DNA of 64,000 nucleotides, taken from positions 1-64,000 of the forward strand of contig NZ_JANUXV010000003.1 in the NCBI RefSeq assembly GCF_024814355.1. The letters are read 5' to 3'. Origin of the DNA: Gleimia sp. 6138-11-ORH1. GTDB taxonomy: Bacteria; Actinomycetota; Actinomycetes; Actinomycetales; Actinomycetaceae. The translations under genes and the position numbers were made by a program. The notes beneath the pieces are model-generated. The model did not search any database and had not been told where the DNA came from. It saw nothing but the letters and a program-made list of their open reading frames with translations. The stretch's first letter is position 1. The number at the start of each line of letters is the position of its first letter. Below, in pieces: positions 45,184-54,853 of this stretch.

Positions 45184-45879
45184 ATGGCGAAACCAGTATC
45201 TTTAGTGCTAGTTTCCCATTCAGCAAAGTTAGCAGAAGGCTTAGCTGAAGTGGCTGCACAAATGGCACCAGATGTGCTGATTTTGGCAGCCGGTGGCAAT
45301 GACGAGGGCGGGATTGGCACTAGCTTCGACAAAATTGACGCTGCGGTGACAGAAGCAATCGCAACTTCCGCCGTGGTGATCCTCTCTGACCTGGGCTCTG
45401 CCACGATGACCGTGGAAAACGTTTTAGAATTCCTCGGCGATGACAACGCCCAGTGGATTGACGGACCACTGGTGGAAGGCGCCGTTTTAGCGGCGGTGGC
45501 TGCCCAACAAGACGGCGACTTAGAAACGGTACTTAACGCCGTTAAAGAAGCTACCTTGCAGTGGGATTACCGGGAGAAAGAAACCGGCGCAGAGGCAACG
45601 CCCTCGGCAAAAGTTGAAAACCCGATTGAGATTCCCGCTGGAGCAGTATCGGCCCAAGTTGTCTTAGCTGACCCCGACGGGCTACATGCCCGCCCAGCTG
45701 CGATGGTGGCTCGCACCGTTGCCGGGGTAGACGCGCAAGTAACCATCAACGGTGTGGACGCCCGCTCAGTCTTGGCTCTAATGGGACTGGGAACTAAAGG
45801 CGGAGACACGGTCACTATCGTGGCTACCGGAAACGCGGCAAACAGCATATTAGAAGCCGTAGTTAAAGAACTCGGCTAA
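45184..45879 (+). CDS. dhaM: Dihydroxyacetone kinase phosphotransferase DhaM (EIIA-HPr fusion)
   Basis: A 231-aa two-domain phosphocarrier. The N-terminal EIIA(Man)-like domain (1-125) has its phospho-His at about residue 12 in LVLVSHSAK. The C-terminal HPr domain (about 155-231) has DGLHARPAAM with His at about 168. The EI domain found in E. coli DhaM is missing, as in other actinobacterial or Gram-positive versions. Phosphate comes from general EI. It completes the dhaKLM operon. Confidence 0.93.
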   Translation: MAKPVSLVLVSHSAKLAEGLAEVAAQMAPDVLILAAGGNDEGGIGTSFDKIDAAVTEAIATSAVVILSDLGSATMTVENVLEFLGDDNAQWIDGPLVEGAVLAAVAAQQDGDLETVLNAVKEATLQWDYREKETGAEATPSAKVENPIEIPAGAVSAQVVLADPDGLHARPAAMVARTVAGVDAQVTINGVDARSVLALMGLGTKGGDTVTIVATGNAANSILEAVVKELG

Positions 45880-45883
45880 AACA

Positions 45884-45932
45884 GTTAAGCCCCGCACCAG
45901 CAGAAAATTTCTCAGCCTGGGCGGGGCTTAAC
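45884..45932 (+). terminator. Hairpin after dhaM
   Basis: GTTAAGCCCCGC / GCGGGGCTTAAC (45884-45895 with 45921-45932) with a 25-nt loop that can fold further. There is no T run. Confidence 0.65.
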
Positions 45933-46058
45933 TATATAAGGGCAAACTGCTACGGGAAAACCAGTTTGAAAAACTAAAAATTCGCAAGCTGGAAAGAAAA
46001 TAAGCCGCCGCAGTAGCCGGTAAACTGAAAAAATAGACCAGTATCTAAAGGAGGAAAC

Positions 46059-46508
46059 ATGGGTCGCCCAATTTTTGACGAAGCTGTCGAAAGTACTCTG
46101 ATTGTGATGAAGCCAGACGGCTACAGGCGTAACCTAACCGGCGAAGTAATCGCCCGAATCGAACGCAAAGGCTACCAGGTAACTGCCATTAAAATTATGG
46201 AAGCAGAAGAGGACCTGCTGCGTGCCCACTATCATGAACTGGTAGAACGCCCCTTCTTCCCCGAAATTCTCAGCTACATGACCAGTGGCCCAGTTGTTGC
46301 TATGGTAGTGCAGGGCGGGCAAGTAATCACCGGAATGCGAGCTATGCTGGGCGTAACCGACCCTACTTTAGCGGCACCGGGAACTATCCGCGGAGATTTT
46401 GGGCGCGAATGGGAACCGGGTGTAATCGAAAATATTGCCCACGGTTCAGATAGTCCAGAGAATGCTAAACGCGAAATCTCTCTGTGGTTCCCGGAACTTT
46501 TCGCGTAA
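46059..46508 (+). CDS. ndk: Nucleoside-diphosphate kinase
   Basis: A 149-aa enzyme that equalises NTP pools by a phospho-His mechanism. The active site is NIAHGSDS with His at about residue 128. VMKPDGYRRNLTGEV and GTIRGDFGR are conserved. A strong AAAGGAGG precedes ATG 46059. It is usually close to folC in actinobacteria; here dhaKLM lies between them. Confidence 0.95.
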   Translation: MGRPIFDEAVESTLIVMKPDGYRRNLTGEVIARIERKGYQVTAIKIMEAEEDLLRAHYHELVERPFFPEILSYMTSGPVVAMVVQGGQVITGMRAMLGVTDPTLAAPGTIRGDFGREWEPGVIENIAHGSDSPENAKREISLWFPELFA

Positions 46509-46595
46509 AACCTCTCAGAAAGTCACCTGGTTACAAATAGCCAGGTGACTTTACTTTTTGCAGACAAAGTTACTTCAATCCCAGCGGGGACTGCG

Positions 46596-46601
46596 GTAAA
46601 C
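46596..46601 (+). promoter_or_regulatory. Probable -10 of smc (leaderless)
   Basis: TAAACT ends 8 bp before ATG 46610. Transcription would begin at or next to the start codon. No ribosome site precedes the gene. Confidence 0.4.
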
Positions 46602-46609
46602 TCGTGGTT

Positions 46610-49600
46610 ATGTACCTGAAAACACTTACCGTCCGGGGGTTTAAGTCTTTTGCTTCGGCAACGACCCTGCACCTGGAACCGGGGATTACCTGCGTTGTAG
46701 GCCCAAATGGTTCCGGTAAGTCTAACGTGGTAGATGCCCTCACCTGGGTGATGGGAGAACAGGGTGCCAAAAATCTGCGAGGCGGGCAGATGGCTGACGT
46801 TATTTTCGCAGGTACTTCACAGCGGGCAGCTTTAGGCAGAGCCCAAGTTTCTTTAACGATCGATAACTCAGATGGGCTTTTACCGATTGAATATTCGGAA
46901 GTAACGATCAGCCGCACACTGTTTCGCGGGGGAGGTTCTGAATATTCGATAAATAACACTCCGTGTCGGCTACTGGATATTCAAGAACTACTTTCCGATA
47001 CCGGCATGGGCCGGCAAATGCACGTGATTATTGGACAGGGGCAGCTTGACACAGTACTGGCTGCCGGTGCCGATGAACGTCGCGGTTTCATTGAAGAAGC
47101 TGCCGGAGTTTTAAAACACCGGCGCCGGAAAGAACGGGCACTAAAGAAACTCACTTCAATGGAATCTAACCTGGTGCGCGTAAAAGACTTAGTAGGTGAA
47201 TTACAGCGGCAACTTCGCCCTTTAGCGCGGCAAGCAGAAGCAGCTCGCCGGGCAGAGGTAGTCCAAGCGGAGTTAAGAGATGCCGGTGCCCGTTTACTGG
47301 CAGACGATTTAGCCGCCCTGCAAACCAAATTAGTAGCTGCCCAGCAGGGAAAAATTGAGTTATTGGCACAAATCACCGAGTTTGAAAAGCTGGTGAAATG
47401 CACCCAAACTGACCTGGCACAGGCGGAAGAACAATCCTTACAAGCTACACCGCGAATCGGGCAGCTAACTGATTTATGGCGTGAACTGAATACGGTTTGT
47501 GCGAACTTAAATACGCTTTCCCAAGTGGCTTCTGAACGGCTGCGGGGAGCGCAACAGCAGCTGGCGGCCCCAAATGTGGATTTAACTCAGCTAGAACAGC
47601 GGGTGCAGCAGGCAAACCAAGAAGACGGAGAACTGCTCCAAGCCGTAGAAGCTGCGCAGCTTAAGTTGAAAGAGGCGATTACCTTTCGAGAATCATCTGA
47701 AGCGAAAGCGCGGGTGGCACAAGAGGCTTGGAAACAGGCTTTGGCAACTCAGGCTACGCAAAAAGAACGGATGGCTCGGCTCCACGGTGAAGTACGTTCA
47801 GCGCAGCAGCGGGTTGCGGCGCAACAGGCTGAGATTGAACGTTTAGAAGAATCGATTAAAGCAGCCCGCGAGCGGTTGGAGTTGGCGCGGCAACTGGTGG
47901 CGGAGCTTCCGCAACTTCCAGCGGAAGGTGAATCAGAAGTTGCTTTGGCGCATCAAACTGCGGGGGTGGCCAGAGATAGTGCGCGTGATTTGGTTGATAA
48001 ACTGCTGCGGGCTGAGCGCGATGCCCGTTCAGAGCAGGCAACGTGGGTGGCGCGTCGAGACACGTTGGCGGGAGCGTTGGCACCTGAAGATGAAACGGCG
48101 CTGTTACTTTCTGAAGCGGATGTGTTAGGAACATTAGCGCAGTTTGTGAAAGTTCAGCCCGGATATGAAAATCAGGTGGCAGTAGCTTTAGCTGGGTTGG
48201 CTGACGCTGCGGTGACTGGTGAATGGCAGGTTGCGTTGCAACTGGTGCAACAGGGCGTTTCTAAAGGGGCAGGTAGTCAGCGCCTGGTAGTTTCTGATTT
48301 TTCAGTGGGTTCTGTTCGTAGCCAAGTGGATTTAGCAGCTAAGCAGATTCTTCCCGAGGGCGCTGTGTGGGCACTTTCAGTGGTTGAATGTACCCCAGGC
48401 GTCCAGACTTTAGTGGAGCATTTGTTAGCGGATTGTGTTTTAGTGGGGGAGTTAAGCGCGGCTGAAAACCTGCTTTCCCTACCGGGGGTGGGGAAAGTTA
48501 TTACGGCTTCAGGGATTGAAGTTACTCCTTATAGTATTGCTACTGGCAGAGGTGCGACTGTTTCAGTTTTGCAACGCCAAGCTGATTTTGAATATGCGTC
48601 CACGCAAGCTACTTTAGCGGCCGGTGAAGTAGAAAAGATTGAAAACCAGCTGCAGCAGGCGCGGCGCGACTATGATCTTAAAGTTAGTGAAGCTAACCGA
48701 CTTTTGAAAGAACTTAGGGAAACGGATGCGCAGCGCGCTAAGTTAGTGGAAGAGCGTGCTAAAGCCACTTCCCAGGAACGTGCGGTTGCGGGGGAACTTT
48801 CCCGTTTAGAAGCTATGCGGCTAAAACTTCAGTCTGGGTTAGAATCTGCCCAAGAAGCTGAGGTGGTAGCGCAAAGTCGTTTAGTGCAAGCTGAGCAAAT
48901 ACAGCAAGACACCGGGGAAGAACAAGTTGTGCTGGCTTTAGTTAAAGCTGAAGAAACTGAAGCTGCCGCGGTTAAAGCACGCTCTGGGGAAACTCAGTTG
49001 CGGTTAGAAATTCGCACTTTAGAAGAACAATCTAATCGCGCGAAAGATAGGGCGCGGAGTTTACGTGCCCAACTGGGTAAAGCCCGTGAAGAAGAACTAC
49101 GTTATCAACGGCAAGAAGCTAAACGTAAACAGCGTTTGTTGGCTTTAACTGAAGTGCAGCAAAAAGTCCAAGCTCCGCTTCATTTAGCGCAGCAGGCCTT
49201 AGCGCAGGCAGTTTACGAATTGGAGCAAGCTCAGGCGCAGCGGAATGAAAATAGTGAGCATCTGGGGCAGCTGCGGAAAACCTTTGAAGCTCATCGGCAG
49301 TCAGTGGCGGAGCTAAAAGAAGTTCTTCACCGCGGAGAAATTAGTTTACAAGAGCTACAGTTGCGTTTTGATCATTTAGCAGCTGAAGGTAGGGAAGCGT
49401 TTGCTTTAGAAGCTGAAGAACTGCTAGCTCAGTTTGGGCCAGAACAACTGGTAGAAGCAGATGAACCCTACCCCTATGTGCGAGCTGAACAAGAAGCGCG
49501 TTTAGCAAAAGCACGTAAGGCTTTAGAGCGACTGGGGAAAGTTAATCCGCTGGCGTTAGAAGAATACGAGGCTTTACAAACTCGGCACACTTTTTTGCAA

Positions 49601-50134
49601 GAGCAGCTGCGAGATCTCCAGCAGTCTAAGGCTGACCTATTAGAAATCGTCGCAGAGGTTGATACCCGCGTGCAAGAGGTTTTTGCGCAGGCCTTTGCGG
49701 ATGTGCAAAAGTCTTTCGCCCACGTGTTTGCCACCCTATTTCCCGGCGGCAAAGGGAAACTGACGCTCACCGATCCGGATGATTTATTAAATACCGGAGT
49801 TGAGATTGAAGCTCGCCCAGCGGGGAAGAAGATTACTCGGCTTTCACTATTATCAGGTGGAGAGCGTTCCTTAGCGGCCATTGCTTTGTTGGTAGCGATT
49901 TTTAAAGCACGTCCGTCCCCGTTTTATGTGATGGATGAGGTTGAAGCCGCGTTAGATGACGTGAACCTCTCTCGGCTTTTAGAGATTTTTAAAGAACTTC
50001 AGTTAGATTCGCAGCTGATTATTATTACTCACCAAAAGCGCACTATGCAGATTGCGGATGCGCTTTACGGGGTAACTATGCGCGATGGGGTAAGTCAGGT
50101 AGTTTCATCTCGACTAAATGAAGACCACGATTAA
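46610..50134 (+). CDS. smc: Chromosome segregation protein SMC
   Basis: A 1174-aa condensin subunit. The N-terminal head has MYLKTLTVRGFKSFASATT and Walker A GPNGSGKSNVV. Long coiled coils flank a hinge at about residues 500-640. The C-terminal head has the signature LSLLSGGERSLAAIAL and Walker B FYVMDEVEAALDD. It compacts and separates chromosomes together with ScpA and ScpB, encoded elsewhere. ATG 46610 is chosen over GTG 46604 because of the family N-terminus and the -10 position. ftsY and ffh follow, a conserved order. Confidence 0.96.
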   Translation: MYLKTLTVRGFKSFASATTLHLEPGITCVVGPNGSGKSNVVDALTWVMGEQGAKNLRGGQMADVIFAGTSQRAALGRAQVSLTIDNSDGLLPIEYSEVTISRTLFRGGGSEYSINNTPCRLLDIQELLSDTGMGRQMHVIIGQGQLDTVLAAGADERRGFIEEAAGVLKHRRRKERALKKLTSMESNLVRVKDLVGELQRQLRPLARQAEAARRAEVVQAELRDAGARLLADDLAALQTKLVAAQQGKIELLAQITEFEKLVKCTQTDLAQAEEQSLQATPRIGQLTDLWRELNTVCANLNTLSQVASERLRGAQQQLAAPNVDLTQLEQRVQQANQEDGELLQAVEAAQLKLKEAITFRESSEAKARVAQEAWKQALATQATQKERMARLHGEVRSAQQRVAAQQAEIERLEESIKAARERLELARQLVAELPQLPAEGESEVALAHQTAGVARDSARDLVDKLLRAERDARSEQATWVARRDTLAGALAPEDETALLLSEADVLGTLAQFVKVQPGYENQVAVALAGLADAAVTGEWQVALQLVQQGVSKGAGSQRLVVSDFSVGSVRSQVDLAAKQILPEGAVWALSVVECTPGVQTLVEHLLADCVLVGELSAAENLLSLPGVGKVITASGIEVTPYSIATGRGATVSVLQRQADFEYASTQATLAAGEVEKIENQLQQARRDYDLKVSEANRLLKELRETDAQRAKLVEERAKATSQERAVAGELSRLEAMRLKLQSGLESAQEAEVVAQSRLVQAEQIQQDTGEEQVVLALVKAEETEAAAVKARSGETQLRLEIRTLEEQSNRAKDRARSLRAQLGKAREEELRYQRQEAKRKQRLLALTEVQQKVQAPLHLAQQALAQAVYELEQAQAQRNENSEHLGQLRKTFEAHRQSVAELKEVLHRGEISLQELQLRFDHLAAEGREAFALEAEELLAQFGPEQLVEADEPYPYVRAEQEARLAKARKALERLGKVNPLALEEYEALQTRHTFLQEQLRDLQQSKADLLEIVAEVDTRVQEVFAQAFADVQKSFAHVFATLFPGGKGKLTLTDPDDLLNTGVEIEARPAGKKITRLSLLSGGERSLAAIALLVAIFKARPSPFYVMDEVEAALDDVNLSRLLEIFKELQLDSQLIIITHQKRTMQIADALYGVTMRDGVSQVVSSRLNEDHD

Positions 50135-50246
50135 AAGCTCCTCTTCTGAGCTGACCTTTAGAGTTGAAGATAAGAGTTAGCTGGCATTTTCTGAAACTTG
50201 CGTTCAAATCAGCGTTTTTACGCAGCTAATTTGAGAAGATACAAGT

Positions 50247-50546
50247 GTGACTGGAATTCTTTTAGTTTTTCTATTTGTAATGGGAATTAGCCTATTGTTA
50301 GCAATAGGTGCGTTGCTGGTTATCCTCCTTTCGCGGCGGAGCCTACGTGATTGGCAGACACACTATACTGCTGAAAATCGCCAGTGGAAAGAAGAAGACG
50401 AAGCCGGAATAGTTTATGAGCCAGTCGCTCCCACACAAGGCGATTTCTATAAAGTCGTCGATGAAAACGCCACCTTGGGTTCGGGGTATCTAACAGCTGA
50501 AGAGTTAGCCGTGCCCGAAGACATGAAACCGCGCAACGGGCGTTAG
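50247..50546 (+). CDS. Small membrane protein, unknown
   Basis: A 99-aa protein with one N-terminal helix (LLVFLFVMGISLLLAIGALL, about residues 5-24) and a soluble acidic tail of about 70 residues. GTG 50247 lies without a strong ribosome site. It occupies the smc-ftsY gap. No family is recognised; a small cell-envelope protein is the most that can be said. Confidence 0.6.
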   Translation: MTGILLVFLFVMGISLLLAIGALLVILLSRRSLRDWQTHYTAENRQWKEEDEAGIVYEPVAPTQGDFYKVVDENATLGSGYLTAEELAVPEDMKPRNGR

Positions 50547-50618
50547 ATCAAGTTAGTTTAATCTAATAGTTTTATATCTGGCTGAGGGTACCAAAGCGCT
50601 AACTGTACCGCAGTTTAG

Positions 50619-50624
50619 TATGAT
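50619..50624 (+). promoter_or_regulatory. Probable -10 of ftsY (leaderless)
   Basis: TATGAT lies 7 bp before ATG 50632. It overlaps an in-frame ATG at 50620, so that codon would not be in the transcript. No convincing -35 is seen. Confidence 0.45.
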
Positions 50625-50631
50625 TAAAACT

Positions 50632-51843
50632 ATGACTACAAATTACGATTTCTTACTATCTACCCCAGCCATCATCGGCTACATTATTTTCGGCCTTTTG
50701 GTTATCGGGGGAATCTGGTTCACCGTTTCCACCCGCCGTAAAGAACTTCCTAAACCAACTGAAAAACCACGTTTAGAAAGCAAACCCTCCGCCGAGGAAC
50801 CCCCGGCAGAACCAGAAACTTCCGGTGACGCCCTCGAACAAGAAATCACTGCAGAAAAACTTGCAGAAGTAATCGCAGAAGCTACCATCCCAGCTTTAGA
50901 ACAGCCTGAAAGTGCAGCTGGGAGAATGGAACGGCTCCGCTCCCGCCTGGCCGGTTCCGGCTCTTTAGGGAAAATGCTACTGGGCCTCCTTTCCAAAGGT
51001 GACCTTTCTGAAAGCGACTGGGAAGAATTTGAAGACACCCTCCTCATGGCTGACCTGGGGTTAGAAGCCACCGAAGAAATCATGGCAAATCTGCGCGCCG
51101 CCGTGCAGGTAAAAAATACTACCGACCCGAAAGAAGCCAAAGAACTCCTCCGCGCAGAACTGCTGAAACTGGTAAACCCCGACTTAGATCGCAGTCTGAA
51201 ACTGGAAGTCACCGAAACTACAGACGGCACTCGCCACCCAGCGGTAGTCTTAATGGTAGGTGTAAACGGCACCGGCAAAACCACCACCGTGGGTAAACTA
51301 GCCCGCCTACTGGTATCTGAAAATCGTAAAGTAGTCCTCGGCGCAGCCGACACTTTCCGCGCCGCCGCAGCCGAACAACTCACCACCTGGGGAGAAAGAG
51401 TAGGCGTAGAAACCGTACGTTCTGAAATAGAAGGAGCCGACCCAGCTTCAGTAGCTTTCGACGCAGTTAAACGCGGACAAGAAGTTACCGCCGACGTAGT
51501 CCTCGTAGACACCGCCGGACGACTCCAAAACAAATCCACCCTCATGGACGAACTGGGCAAAGTAAAACGCGTCATGGAAAAACGCGGCCCCGTCTCTGAA
51601 GTCCTCTTAGTCCTAGACGCCACCACCGGACAAAACGGAATGCGCCAAGCTGAAGTCTTTGCAGAAGTAGTAGACGTAACCGGGGTAGTCCTTACAAAAC
51701 TAGACGGCTCAGCTAAAGGCGGGGTAGTGGTTTCCGTCCAACGCACCCTGGGAGTTCCCGTGAAATTAGTTGGCCTGGGAGAAGGCGCAGACGACCTGGC
51801 CCCCTTCAACCCAGAAGACTTCGTCGACGCAATCCTCAATTAA
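50632..51843 (+). CDS. ftsY: Signal recognition particle receptor FtsY
   Basis: A 403-aa SRP receptor GTPase. There is an N-terminal membrane helix (about residues 10-27), an acidic A domain (about 45-100) and then the NG domain. G1 is GVNGTGKTTTVGKLARLL, G3 is DTAGRLQNKSTLMDELG and G4 is TKLDGSAKGG. ATG 50632 is preferred over 50620 because of the -10 position. It works with Ffh, encoded just downstream, to bring membrane and signal-peptide proteins to SecYEG. Confidence 0.95.
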   Translation: MTTNYDFLLSTPAIIGYIIFGLLVIGGIWFTVSTRRKELPKPTEKPRLESKPSAEEPPAEPETSGDALEQEITAEKLAEVIAEATIPALEQPESAAGRMERLRSRLAGSGSLGKMLLGLLSKGDLSESDWEEFEDTLLMADLGLEATEEIMANLRAAVQVKNTTDPKEAKELLRAELLKLVNPDLDRSLKLEVTETTDGTRHPAVVLMVGVNGTGKTTTVGKLARLLVSENRKVVLGAADTFRAAAAEQLTTWGERVGVETVRSEIEGADPASVAFDAVKRGQEVTADVVLVDTAGRLQNKSTLMDELGKVKRVMEKRGPVSEVLLVLDATTGQNGMRQAEVFAEVVDVTGVVLTKLDGSAKGGVVVSVQRTLGVPVKLVGLGEGADDLAPFNPEDFVDAILN

Positions 51844-51909
51844 CGCTAGAATCAAACGTAGAAAAGTAAGCACTCCACCGAGTGAAAGCAAACTAGCCAA
51901 GGGCTTCAA

Positions 51910-53475
51910 GTGTTCCAAAACCTATCAGATAAACTAAGTGACTCTTTCCGGAAACTACGCGGCAAAGGCGTAATCACCGAAGCAGACATTGACGCAACCG
52001 CAGCAGAAATCCGCCGCGCCCTGTTAGACGCAGACGTGGCACTGCCAGTTGTCCGCCAATTCGTAGCCAACGTTAAAGAAAAAGCCCTGGGGGCCACCGT
52101 CACCAAAGGACTTAAACCCGGACAGCAGGTAGTCCGCGTTGTACACGACGAACTGGTGGAAATCCTCGGCGGGGAAACCCGCGAACTACACTTCGCCCAA
52201 CGCGGCCCCACCATCTTCATGCTGGCCGGTCTCCAAGGTGCGGGTAAAACCACCCTGGCGGGAAAACTTGCCAAATGGATGCGCGGAGAAAATAAACGCG
52301 TTCTGCTGGTAGCCTCAGACCTCCAACGCCCCAACGCCGTAAACCAGCTGCAGGTAGTTGGCGAACGCGCCGGAGTGGACGTCTGGGCCCCAGAACCAGG
52401 TAACGGCATTGGAGACCCCGTCCAAGTAGCCCGCACCGGCGTTAATCACGCGATTGAAAACGGCTACGACCTGGTAGTTGTCGATACCGCCGGACGCCTG
52501 GGCGTAGACGAAGAAATGATGCAGCAGGCCCGCAACATTCGTGACGCGGTAAACCCACACGAAATCATCTTCGTCCTGGACGCCATGGTCGGCCAGGACG
52601 CCGTACAAACTTCAGTAGCTTTCCGTGACGGAGTAGGCTTCACCGGCGTAGTCCTTTCTAAACTCGACGGTGACGCTCGCGGTGGTGCCGCCCTATCTGT
52701 CCGCGGTGTAACCGGACAACCTATTCTCTTTGCCTCCACCGGGGAAGGACTGGACGACTTTGAACGGTTCCACCCCGACCGGATGGCCAGCCGTATCCTC
52801 GACATGGGTGATATTCTCACCCTGATTGAGCAGGCAGAAAAGAAAATCGACCAAGAAAGCGCTCAAGAAGCAGCACTGAAAGCTCTTTCTGGAGAACTCA
52901 CCTTAGAAGACTTCCTCAGCCAACTACAGCAAATCCGCAAACTTGGTTCGATGAAGAAAATCCTGGGAATGCTCCCCGGCATGGGACAAATGAAAGGACA
53001 GCTCGATAACTTCGACGAAAAAGAAGTTAATCGGATTGAAGCCATCGTCCGTTCCATGACCCCCGCTGAGCGGCGCGACGTGCGACTACTAAACGGTTCA
53101 CGCCGAGCACGTATTGCAAAAGGTTCAGGAACTACCGTTACCGAAGTAAATTCTCTGTTAAAGCGTTTTGAAGCTGCGAAAGAAATGATGAAACGCATGG
53201 GGGGAATGGCCGGAGGAGGCGCAATGCCAGGCTTTGGCAATCTGCCAGCTTCCGGTAAACGCGCAAACGCTCGTAAACCAAAACAGGCGAAGAAAAAGTC
53301 AAAGAGTAAAGTTTCCGGCAACCCCGCGAAACGCCGCCGGCAAGAACTGGGAGAGATGATTCCGAAACAACATCGCGCTGGCGCTGCTTTTGGAGCTTCC
53401 GCTCCAGTTGATGCGCCTCGACCAACTTTAGATGAGCTTCCCGAAGACATCCGTCGTATGTTAGGTGGCCTGTAG
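51910..53475 (+). CDS. ffh: Signal recognition particle protein Ffh
   Basis: A 521-aa SRP54 GTPase. The N domain begins MFQNLSDKLSDSFRKLRGKG. G1 is GLQGAGKTT (107-115), G3 is DTAGRLGVDEEMM and G4 is SKLDGDARGG. The M domain contains GSMKKILGMLPGM and a Met/Gly-rich tail. The C-terminus is longer and more basic than in E. coli (453 aa), with KPKQAKKKSKSK. GTG 51910 is the start. The downstream gene overlaps its stop by one base. Confidence 0.96.
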   Translation: MFQNLSDKLSDSFRKLRGKGVITEADIDATAAEIRRALLDADVALPVVRQFVANVKEKALGATVTKGLKPGQQVVRVVHDELVEILGGETRELHFAQRGPTIFMLAGLQGAGKTTLAGKLAKWMRGENKRVLLVASDLQRPNAVNQLQVVGERAGVDVWAPEPGNGIGDPVQVARTGVNHAIENGYDLVVVDTAGRLGVDEEMMQQARNIRDAVNPHEIIFVLDAMVGQDAVQTSVAFRDGVGFTGVVLSKLDGDARGGAALSVRGVTGQPILFASTGEGLDDFERFHPDRMASRILDMGDILTLIEQAEKKIDQESAQEAALKALSGELTLEDFLSQLQQIRKLGSMKKILGMLPGMGQMKGQLDNFDEKEVNRIEAIVRSMTPAERRDVRLLNGSRRARIAKGSGTTVTEVNSLLKRFEAAKEMMKRMGGMAGGGAMPGFGNLPASGKRANARKPKQAKKKSKSKVSGNPAKRRRQELGEMIPKQHRAGAAFGASAPVDAPRPTLDELPEDIRRMLGGL

Positions 53476-54650
53476 TGCCTGCCCTGCGTTTACGTGGGAA
53501 AATTTTATGGCAATCCCCCGCTTCGGTGGGGGATTCCCCATACGTGGTGAAACCCTCGCCCTCGGGAAAAGATACTTTAGTACGGCCCTTAAAAAACCCA
53601 ACTTGGGTGCAGGGCGACTTTCTGATTGAAAACGGCCGTATCTACCAAGTTCCTGCCACGGGAAGTGCCGACGTAGAGGGGTGGATTTTGCCGGGACTGG
53701 TAGATGTCCACTGCCATATCGGGATTAAAATGGGAGGCTTTGCCACGGGGGCAGAAATGCTGGAGCAAGCCCGCGAAAACCACCGCTCAGGAACTTTGCT
53801 GGTCAGAGACTGCGGTTCCCCTAACGATAACTCACACGTTGCCAACCACCCCGATACGCTCCGTTTAGTGCGTGCCGGGCGGCATCTGGCTAAGCCTAAA
53901 CGCTACATTCAAGGCTCGGCTTTGGAACTGGCCACTGATGCTCAGCTGCCCGCAGCGATGGTGGCGCAAGCGCGCGCCGGTGACGGCTGGGTGAAGCTGG
54001 TGGGGGACTGGATTGACCGCAGTGACGGGACCAGTTCAGATCTAAAACCCCTGTGGGATCGGCAGGCTTTAGCAGATGGAGTTGCTGCGGTGCATGAGAT
54101 AGGTGGGCGCGTTACCGTTCACACTTTCGCCCGCGCAACTATTGACAGTTTACTGGCAGCCCAAGTGGACTGTATTGAACATGGTACGGGGATGAGTGCG
54201 GAGCAAATTAACGAAGCTGCTCGCCTGGGAATCGCAATTACTCCCACTTTGCTGCAGGTTGGTTTATTTAATCAGTTCGCTGCGGCAGCGGGGAAGAAAT
54301 ATCCTGTTTATGCCGAGCATATGTTGGCTTTACAAGCGGGCCATAAGCGGGTACTGGAGAACTTTGTGGATAGTGGCGTGCGGCTTTTGCCGGGAACTGA
54401 TGCGGGTGGTTTCCAGCCGCACGGGCAGCTGCCCGCAGAAATGCTGCGCTGGAAAGAGATGGGTTTTTCTAACCAGCAGATTATCGATATGACAACTTGG
54501 CAGGCACGTGACTATTTGGGATTTGCTTCTCTTTCCGAGGGCGCCGTGGCGGACCTGGTGGTTTATGAGCGTAATCCGGTGGAGGATCTTTCGATTTTAG
54601 CTACCCCGAAGTTTGTACATTTAGGGCAAGTTAGTGATGAATCAGCTTAG
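53475..54650 (+). CDS. Amidohydrolase-family metal-dependent hydrolase
   Basis: A 391-aa member of the imidazolonepropionase-like amidohydrolase group. The metal-binding HxH is in VDVHCHIGIKMGG (residues 79 and 81), then GWVKLVGDWID (candidate bridging Lys), VTVHTFA, CIEHGTGM and PGTDAGG. GTG 53475 overlaps the ffh TAG, so it is translationally coupled. Homologues occur at this place next to ffh in other actinobacteria, but the substrate is unknown. Confidence 0.85.
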   Translation: MPALRLRGKILWQSPASVGDSPYVVKPSPSGKDTLVRPLKNPTWVQGDFLIENGRIYQVPATGSADVEGWILPGLVDVHCHIGIKMGGFATGAEMLEQARENHRSGTLLVRDCGSPNDNSHVANHPDTLRLVRAGRHLAKPKRYIQGSALELATDAQLPAAMVAQARAGDGWVKLVGDWIDRSDGTSSDLKPLWDRQALADGVAAVHEIGGRVTVHTFARATIDSLLAAQVDCIEHGTGMSAEQINEAARLGIAITPTLLQVGLFNQFAAAAGKKYPVYAEHMLALQAGHKRVLENFVDSGVRLLPGTDAGGFQPHGQLPAEMLRWKEMGFSNQQIIDMTTWQARDYLGFASLSEGAVADLVVYERNPVEDLSILATPKFVHLGQVSDESA

Positions 54651-54853
54651 GGTGAGCAATCACACCTTTATTTTTCCCTTTGATTTTCTAAAACGCTTTG
54701 GGTTTTCGCGTTAAATCTGGCAAAATAAGTAGTTGTACTCGAAGTATGCAGACCCTCTCTCTGTAGGACTTCGCGTCCGGGATTCATATATGTATCCATG
54801 ACCCCCGGATAAATAAATGAATCCAAAACTAATAATGAGGAGTGACCACTAAA

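Noticed and set aside
50679-51839. 386-codon ORF antisense to ftsY
   Set aside because: It is the mirror of a strongly coding frame: its product is Ser/Arg/Thr-rich with no domain, and FtsY motifs on the plus strand are complete.
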